Positions 53,123-58,231 of a DNA stretch of 58,231 bases are shown here, in pieces. Position 1 is the first letter of the stretch; each line of letters opens with the position of its first letter. The stretch spans positions 1-58,231 of the forward strand of contig JAIQCW010000025.1 in NCBI GenBank assembly GCA_020283715.1, read 5' to 3'. The notes beneath the pieces were generated by a model. That model was not told the origin of the DNA and did not search any database. It saw nothing but the letters and a program-made list of their open reading frames with translations. The position numbers and the translations under genes are program-made. This stretch comes from Cytauxzoon felis. Lineage: Eukaryota; Apicomplexa; Aconoidasida; Piroplasmida; Theileriidae.

Positions 53123-54031
53123 ATGGAAAATAGATTGACCATAAAAATATTGACACGTGGACGTAATTCTAGAGTAGATTTATTGGAGAAAATAAAAGAG
53201 ACGTGTAATTTACGTAGGGAAGCCTTTTTTAATGATATGAGTAATTTACGTGACGATAAAATAACAAAGACTTACAAAAAGTTTATACAAATTACTAGAA
53301 AGAAATTAGAAGCGATGGTAACACCAACGGTGAAGGCGATATCTAAAGTATCTAAAAAAGCTACAAATAAACAAGTAAAATTTGATGATGTTTTGGTAGA
53401 GAAGGTGGTGGATGAACCTAATGGAGATGTAGCTGTCTTTAATGGGAAGTCTATGGAGGAACTTGGAAATAGAATTGATCAGATGGAAAATGGTATTCAT
53501 GAATTATCAAGTTTAAACGTACAAGTTGATAACGAAACTGATTTAATTGATGTTGTTGAAAGTGTAAATACTGATGAAAGTAAAAATAATACGAACAATA
53601 CTCCAACTAATGCAGAAGATGGTAATCAGAAGATAAGGTTACCTACCTTTAACTATAACGATAATTTTAATGGATCAAACCTTACAAGAGGTCATCAAAT
53701 AAGAGATTATAATATTGATGATGGAAGTGTAATTAATACAGATAGATATCATGATGGTCGTGGAATAGCTTCAGACAGGCATGATATTCGTGGAACTTCA
53801 AGAGACAATGGTATTGAGAGTGAAAGTTCATTTGGAAGGAGAGATGCGTATAATACTAGAGAGAATAGTGATGTTCACGACAAAAGTGTGATTGTAAATA
53901 TAAATGCATCGGATATTGAAAGGAACAGATTCCATGATGATGACAAGAGTGATGATGGCGTAGGGAGTACTGTATCGAAAATTAAATGCTATTGCTGCTA
54001 TATTCCAATAAAGTCGTTTAAAAAGAATTAA
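53123..54031 (+). CDS. Unrecognised 302-residue disordered protein
   Basis: A single open frame from an ATG at 53123 to 54031. The first ~110 residues are basic and helical (IKILTRGRNSRVDLL, KITKTYKKFIQITRKKLEAM, ISKVSKKATNKQVKF). The rest is rich in Asn, Asp, Ser and Arg (SSFGRRDAYNTRENSDVHDK) and likely disordered, with a Cys cluster near the end (KCYCCYIP) that might be lipid-modified. No signal peptide is visible. The long frame in an AT-rich region and the balanced codon use support a real gene. The family is not recognised, and a splice variant extending upstream cannot be ruled out. Confidence 0.55.
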   Translation: MENRLTIKILTRGRNSRVDLLEKIKETCNLRREAFFNDMSNLRDDKITKTYKKFIQITRKKLEAMVTPTVKAISKVSKKATNKQVKFDDVLVEKVVDEPNGDVAVFNGKSMEELGNRIDQMENGIHELSSLNVQVDNETDLIDVVESVNTDESKNNTNNTPTNAEDGNQKIRLPTFNYNDNFNGSNLTRGHQIRDYNIDDGSVINTDRYHDGRGIASDRHDIRGTSRDNGIESESSFGRRDAYNTRENSDVHDKSVIVNINASDIERNRFHDDDKSDDGVGSTVSKIKCYCCYIPIKSFKKN

Positions 54032-54500
54032 TTTGATAATTTAATCGTAAAATAGCAACAGAATATGTTAAATGCTGTAACTCAATTAGGACTATTTGAG
54101 ATGGTGGATTTTCGGGTAAAAATGCAAATTTTGGCGCTAAATCGCTAATATTCGTAGTAAATTTATATTTTTATTGAACGTAAAATTGGTTTCCTTTGAA
54201 AAGATTGGAATTGTCATATTTAGACATTTCAGGGCAAAATTGTAAATTTTAGATAAAAAATTTTCGCATTTCACGCTTTCGTTATGGAATTTAACGGATT
54301 TACAGACGTTCTTCAAATTTTAGACCAGATATAATGATTCTTATCACCGATGCTCTATGATGTTAAAACTGGACTTAGAGTGGGACTACAATTGGGGTAT
54401 GATTCATTATAATGTATCTTATAAAATTATTCTTTGTACAATGAATATAATTATATTTGTTTGATTTTCCTATTAAAATTGTAATTTGTAATAAGTCAAG
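54032..54500. other. Intergenic region, no feature seen
   Basis: AT-rich, with no module, ORF or RNA signature. Confidence 0.45.
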
Positions 54501-55120
54501 ATGATTTATGTAAGAAGGGCGACGGTGTATGACCTAGTGGGCATAAGTGACTGTAATCTGGTCAATGTGGTAGAGAATTATCAAATGAAATATTATTTTT
54601 ATCATTTACTTTCATGGCCTTCAATGACTAATATAGCTGTTAACCAATATGGTAGTGTATGTGGTTACTCAATGTCCAAGCTGTAAGTATCAACATCGTT
54701 GCCCTGCATATTATTGTTATTATCTCATCTTACAATTATCATTACAGTGAGGAAGAAAAAGCCAAGGCTGGTCACGTAACTGCAGTAGGTGTCTTGAGAT
54801 CATATAGGAATCTGGGTATCGCAAAAAAAATAATTGCACAAACACGTTTGTTTTATACTATCTCCCATGATTATTATTACCATCAGATAAGGCCATGCAA
54901 TACATATACGACTGTGAATGTACTTATTTATTCGTGAGGGTCACAAATTGGGCAGCTCACTCGCTATATCAAAAGGTTTTAGGCTACCAGTAAGTCTAAA
55001 TTTGTTATTATTAATAAATTCAGCATCGACGACGTTGTAACCAAGTATTTTCATGATAAAGAAGATGCATACTCGATGAAATTGGTGTTCAACAAAACAA
55101 GTAAACCCGGAAGAACGTGA
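54501..55120 (+). CDS. NAA10: N-alpha-acetyltransferase NAA10 (ARD1)
   Basis: Four exons (54501-54682, 54748-54845, 54887-54989, 55024-55120), about 159 residues. The GNAT fold is clear: IYVRRATVYDLVGISDCNL, then ENYQMKYYFYHLLSWPSM, which is diagnostic of NAA10, GYSMSKL, GHVTAVGVLRSYRNLGIAKK with the acetyl-CoA R-x-x-G-x-A loop, and FVRVTNWAAHSLYQKVLGY. NAA10 is the catalytic subunit of NatA, acetylating nascent N-termini with NAA15 on the ribosome. Exon 4 ends ..AYSMKLVFNKTSKPGRT and then stops: the last ~5 codons and the TGA lie in a foldback-repeat module (AAACCCGGAAGAACGTGATG). The usual acidic tail of NAA10 is therefore missing, replaced by a repeat-derived end. Confidence 0.88.
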
Positions 55121-55248
55121 TGAAGTATTGACTAGACCTCAGGTGGAACCCGCAGCTGATCTCAGGGAAGCGGAGGGGGAGGTAATTAGGAGAGCTGACG
55201 GCAGGACCTCAGGTGGAGCTGCAGGACGAATAGAGGCTATATGACCTA
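55100..55248. repeat. Foldback half-repeat overlapping the NAA10 stop
   Basis: Begins with AAACCCGGAAGAACGTGATG, which encodes the NAA10 end, then GACCTCAGGTGGAACCCGC, GCTGATCTCAGGGAAGCGG, GTAATTAGGAGAGC, TGACGGCAGGAC and CCTCAGGTGGAGC. Confidence 0.88.
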
Positions 55249-55522
55249 GGTGTTTATAACTTGATGGTGGACAACGAATGTTACGAATGTCAGTCATCAG
55301 ACATTTAAATTCTAAACAACTGTGCAATTGATTTATACTCGTTTATCTCGCTAATTTTAAAACTTTAAACCTTTTTAATTTGTTATAAAACTTGATTGAA
55401 TTATTCATGTGTTACCCCTTATTTGTGAGTAGAATCCGGTGGTGGGGAAGTGTTGATGTAATTTAATATTATTTGCTAAGATTTATTAGACATGTAAGTT
55501 ATATTATGTATTATATAGTGCG

Positions 55523-55870
55523 ATGCAATTGATTCGTAGATTTTCATCGCACGGAGCGCCAAAGTTACAACCGGTATGTTTATTTAATATTTATCATTGA
55601 CCAATTTATAGCCAAAGGATGCGGGAGTTGTATTTACCAGTCGCGTACTTCCTATACGGTTTACTTTAAATTTTAAACCTTGGCTTTTTTTATGTTTTGT
55701 TGGATTTTCAGGTGCTATGGTTGGAAATATGTTCTATTGTAAATTTCTATTGAGACAAAATCCTCCAAATGTAGGTTTCGTTTTAACTAATTTATTAAAT
55801 TATTTAGCCTAAGCGTGACCTAAGTGATGTACCTCCTAGTCGTCATCCTCATACTCCAGAGGATGAATAA
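55523..55870 (+). CDS. Small single-span membrane protein, possibly mitochondrial
   Basis: Three exons (55523-55573, 55612-55770, 55808-55870), 90 residues. The start MQLIRRFSSHGAPKLQP looks like a mitochondrial presequence. One membrane segment follows (PWLFLCFVGFSGAMVGNMFY), then a short polar tail (VPPSRHPHTPEDE). Introns are 38 and 37 nt with canonical ends. Such proteins in apicomplexans are often accessory subunits of respiratory complexes or the ATP synthase, but no family was recognised. The stop is 12 nt before the next start, so the two genes are very close, on the same strand. Confidence 0.6.
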
Positions 55871-55882
55871 TAGAAGATTATT

Positions 55883-58174
55883 ATGATATTATATCTATAT
55901 ATTATAATTTCGACTATATCAAACGGCATTGCGTTCCATTGTGCTAATCATTCTCATTTTTATACACTTTGGTCATGCTCTAATACAACAATAACGAATG
56001 GAAACAATATCAACATTCAAGAATTCAACAATGTTAATAACACTTTGAAGAATACTTCCTCTCTTCCTCTTGCAACTCTACCTGAGGTTACAACCAGTGA
56101 TCCACATTGTCTTCCACCTGAAGTCCAATCCAACTCTTCTTCCACTCGGCGTGGGACCTCTCCACCTGATGTCAGTCCTGCCGTCAGCTCTTCTAATTAC
56201 CTATCCCTAAAGGGTAGAGCCACTCCCGGAGATCGTGGCGAAGGCAGTGATGGAATGAAGTATAGTACTGGACCTCAAGTGGAACCCGTAGCTGATCTCA
56301 GGGAAGCGGAGGGGGAGCTAAATAAGAAAGCCACCACGGCGAGTGGAAGACCACGGGTGGAGAGCTCTCTGCAAGATGAAGTAAAGATGGAACATAATCC
56401 TCTATCTACTACTGGTGTAGATTTCGATGATTCTGTATCTTTGGATAATTTACCTTATGATTTGATTAGTAATGATGAGGTTGATGGTTATCAGGAGGGT
56501 GATAAGATAATGATACCTTATATAGTAGATTATCCTATTAATATGGTGGAATCTACTGATGTGGATGAGAATCGTGAGGATATTGCTAGAGATTACTTGA
56601 ATAGTTTTGGTTTTTTTAATAATGATACATCATCATTAAATCAGAGTGTATTTAGTAATAATAGTTATGATATGATATTAAATAATTTATCTAATGGTGA
56701 GAATATATGGGATGATCTACAGACGACTACAATGTGTAGTGAAGCTGTTACAAAGAAGCGTGTAAAGGAGAATATGAATTTTGGTACGTTATCTAGTATT
56801 GATATAGAGAGTTTAAGAAAAGAATTAGTATTTGGTAGAGCTCGTATACATTGGTTTCCTAGATATTTTGGTAGAGCATTAGGTAAATTGGGTGATTATA
56901 TAAAATCATGTGATATAATATTAGATGTACGTGATGCACGTATGCCTTATGTATCAGATGATGATTTTATGTTGAATGTATATAATAATATGTTTACTCA
57001 TAAACCAAAAGTAATTGTATTTACACATTCTGATTTATCTTCATATGATGGTATAATAGATTGGGGTAGATATTATCGTATAAAAGAGTATAGAATATAT
57101 CGTTTATTTAATAAGAATATTAAAGATGAATTACAATGGCGTCCATGTACACCAATAGTATTTGTAGATGCTAAACATGGTGGTAAAGGTATAATAACAT
57201 TAAAGAAATGTATATATTCATTATGTAAACGTGTACAATTAAAACGTATTAGAATGGGTTTATTACCTAGACCATTACGTGCTATTGTATTAGGTTTACC
57301 AAATATTGGTAAATCAGCATTAATAAATAGATTATTAGGTAGATATAAAACACAAAGTTATAATGCATCTGGTGTAACACGTGAAATAAAATGGGTAAGA
57401 TTACATCCAGATGAATATAAAGAAGCTATATATAAAATAATAGATATAGTAGATACACCTGGTATATTACCACCAGATTTATATAAATTATGTGAATATA
57501 AATATAAAAATAATAAGAAGAAGCGTAATAAAATATTAGGACGTTTATATTTTAATTTAAATGATACAACAATTAAAGGTGGTTATAGTAAATTTGGTAT
57601 AGATTCCAAGTCACAAAAATTAGAAAAGAACATCTGGTTATTAGCAGCAGCTAATCAAATTATTGAAGGAGCATATGAATTAAGTGAAGCTGCAGAAATA
57701 TTATTACAAGAAATATTTACTGTATATAAATTAAAAAATAATTATATAGATATTAATAAAATAATTAAACGTTATAAATTATATCATTTTAATGATTTAA
57801 TTCATATGGATTATTCTGAATTAAATTTTAATGATCTAGCATCTAAAGCATTAGATTTTATATCTAAAAGATTATACTCTAATAATTTAAATTCTGCTGC
57901 ATCTAGAGTTCTAGTTGATTTCCGTAAAGGATATCTAGGACCATTAACATTACAAATACCACCTTTTATAGAAACATTTTATAAATTCCAAGAATCATTA
58001 AATGAACCACAAGTACCCATTGTCAATTCATTATATTCTACAAAGTCACCATTACCTTTTGATTTCCATGATGATGGAGGAGGAGGAGGAAGAGAAGGAG
58101 AAGAAGATGGAAGAGGGATTACTTCAGATGAAGAAGATGATTATTATAAACGTGGTATTTATGAAGGTTGGTAA
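55883..58174 (+). CDS. RbgA/YlqF-type circularly permuted GTPase, probably apicoplast
   Basis: A 763-residue single-exon protein. The leader MILYLYIIISTISNGIAFHC suggests ER entry and apicoplast delivery. Residues ~68-168 are repeat-derived ([51 protein letters not shown]). The GTPase runs from ~310: HWFPRYFGRALGKLGDYI, DIILDVRDARMP, then G4 (FTHSD in place of NKxD), G5 (VDAKHG), G1 GLPNIGKSALINRLLG, G2 region SGVTREIKWVR, and G3 DIVDTPGILPP. The order G4-G5-G1-G2-G3 is the circular permutation of the RbgA/YlqF/MTG1 family, which matures the large ribosomal subunit in bacteria and organelles. The C-terminus is Gly/Glu-rich (GGGREGEEDGRG). RbgA-like over NOG1/Nug1 is favoured by the leader and DARMP motif. 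Confidence 0.82.
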   Translation: MILYLYIIISTISNGIAFHCANHSHFYTLWSCSNTTITNGNNINIQEFNNVNNTLKNTSSLPLATLPEVTTSDPHCLPPEVQSNSSSTRRGTSPPDVSPAVSSSNYLSLKGRATPGDRGEGSDGMKYSTGPQVEPVADLREAEGELNKKATTASGRPRVESSLQDEVKMEHNPLSTTGVDFDDSVSLDNLPYDLISNDEVDGYQEGDKIMIPYIVDYPINMVESTDVDENREDIARDYLNSFGFFNNDTSSLNQSVFSNNSYDMILNNLSNGENIWDDLQTTTMCSEAVTKKRVKENMNFGTLSSIDIESLRKELVFGRARIHWFPRYFGRALGKLGDYIKSCDIILDVRDARMPYVSDDDFMLNVYNNMFTHKPKVIVFTHSDLSSYDGIIDWGRYYRIKEYRIYRLFNKNIKDELQWRPCTPIVFVDAKHGGKGIITLKKCIYSLCKRVQLKRIRMGLLPRPLRAIVLGLPNIGKSALINRLLGRYKTQSYNASGVTREIKWVRLHPDEYKEAIYKIIDIVDTPGILPPDLYKLCEYKYKNNKKKRNKILGRLYFNLNDTTIKGGYSKFGIDSKSQKLEKNIWLLAAANQIIEGAYELSEAAEILLQEIFTVYKLKNNYIDINKIIKRYKLYHFNDLIHMDYSELNFNDLASKALDFISKRLYSNNLNSAASRVLVDFRKGYLGPLTLQIPPFIETFYKFQESLNEPQVPIVNSLYSTKSPLPFDFHDDGGGGGREGEEDGRGITSDEEDDYYKRGIYEGW
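56086..56386. repeat. Exonic foldback repeat in the RbgA-like gene
   Basis: Reads in frame from TACCTGAGGTTACAACC to AGCTCTCTGCAAGATG. Modules in order: CCACCTGAAGTCC, CCACTCGGCGTGGG, CCACCTGATGTC, CTGCCGTCAGCTCTTC, CCTATCCCTAAAGGGT with CACTCCCGGAGATCGTGG, GACCTCAAGTGGAACCCG, GCTGATCTCAGGGAAGCGG, linker, CCACCACGGCGAGTGG. Confidence 0.9.
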
Positions 58175-58182
58175 TTAATTTT

Positions 58183-58187
58183 ACTAG

Positions 58188-58220
<33 letters not shown>
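58183..58220. repeat. (AT)n microsatellite
   Basis: About 16 AT dinucleotides directly after the last gene. Confidence 0.95.
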
Positions 58221-58224
<4 letters not shown>

Positions 58225-58231
58225 TAATTAC

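Noticed and set aside
5089..58000. CRISPR-like array reading of the regular repeats
   Set aside because: Eukaryotic genome, modules are shuffled and palindromic, no uniform spacers and no cas genes.

Overview
The window is nuclear DNA from a piroplasm-type apicomplexan (Theileria, Babesia or Cytauxzoon lineage). It is AT-rich and gene-dense, with many 34-52 nt GT..AG introns. It carries apicomplexan hallmarks: an ApiAP2 factor, an alveolin, a CPW-WPC protein, and several proteins with leader peptides that suggest apicoplast import. Genus and species cannot be fixed from the sequence alone. About 30 protein genes lie on both strands.

Layout. 0.3-7.2 kb: Ulp1/SENP-type protease (-), ten-exon ClpB (+). 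7.3-10.3 kb: large repetitive antigen-like ORF (-) inside a repeat element. 10.4-17.8 kb: ApiAP2 (-), monothiol glutaredoxin (-), NHP2 (+), RanBP1 (-). 18.1-19.8 kb: second antigen-like ORF. 19.8-27.0 kb: SF3B3 (-), CPW-WPC (+). 27.1-28.8 kb: third antigen-like ORF. 28.8-35.8 kb: Omp85/Toc75-like (-), HEAT-like (-), LENG1-like (-), ethanolamine-phosphate cytidylyltransferase (+). 35.8-36.4 kb: a gene-less copy of the antigen cassette. 36.4-42.5 kb: DMC1 (-), HSP20 (+), ClpP (-), a 71-aa protein (+), LamG-type membrane protein (-). 43.2-58.2 kb: Snu114/EFTUD2 (+), MKT1-like (+), alveolin (-), uS10/RPS20 (+), an unrecognised disordered protein (+), NAA10 (+), a small membrane protein (+), RbgA/YlqF-type GTPase (+).

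The striking feature is a dense family of GC-richer modular foldback repeats, about 25 loci in 58 kb. Full copies are about 220-420 bp and are bounded by inverted ends (CCACCTGAGGT ... ACCTCAGGTGG). They are built from interchangeable short hairpin modules. Several modules keep a loop-like core and change both sides of the flanking stem together, for example GATCTNNGGGA between GCCAC/GTGGC, GGAT/ATCC, AAGT/ACTT or AGC/GCT. Copies lie between genes, inside seven introns (which grow from about 40 to about 220-420 nt), and in frame inside four coding exons. A fragment also supplies the C-terminus of NAA10. Two halves of the element bracket each antigen-like ORF with its conserved AT-rich leader, so these look like composite cassettes; a fourth cassette keeps the leader but has no ORF.

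Two genes (ClpB, glutaredoxin), and possibly DMC1, show one-base frame breaks at homopolymers. This suggests assembly error at A/T runs rather than decay, but reads are needed to tell. ClpB, ClpP, the Omp85-like protein and the RbgA-like GTPase may serve the apicoplast. SF3B3, Snu114 and LENG1-like belong to or are associated with pre-mRNA splicing.
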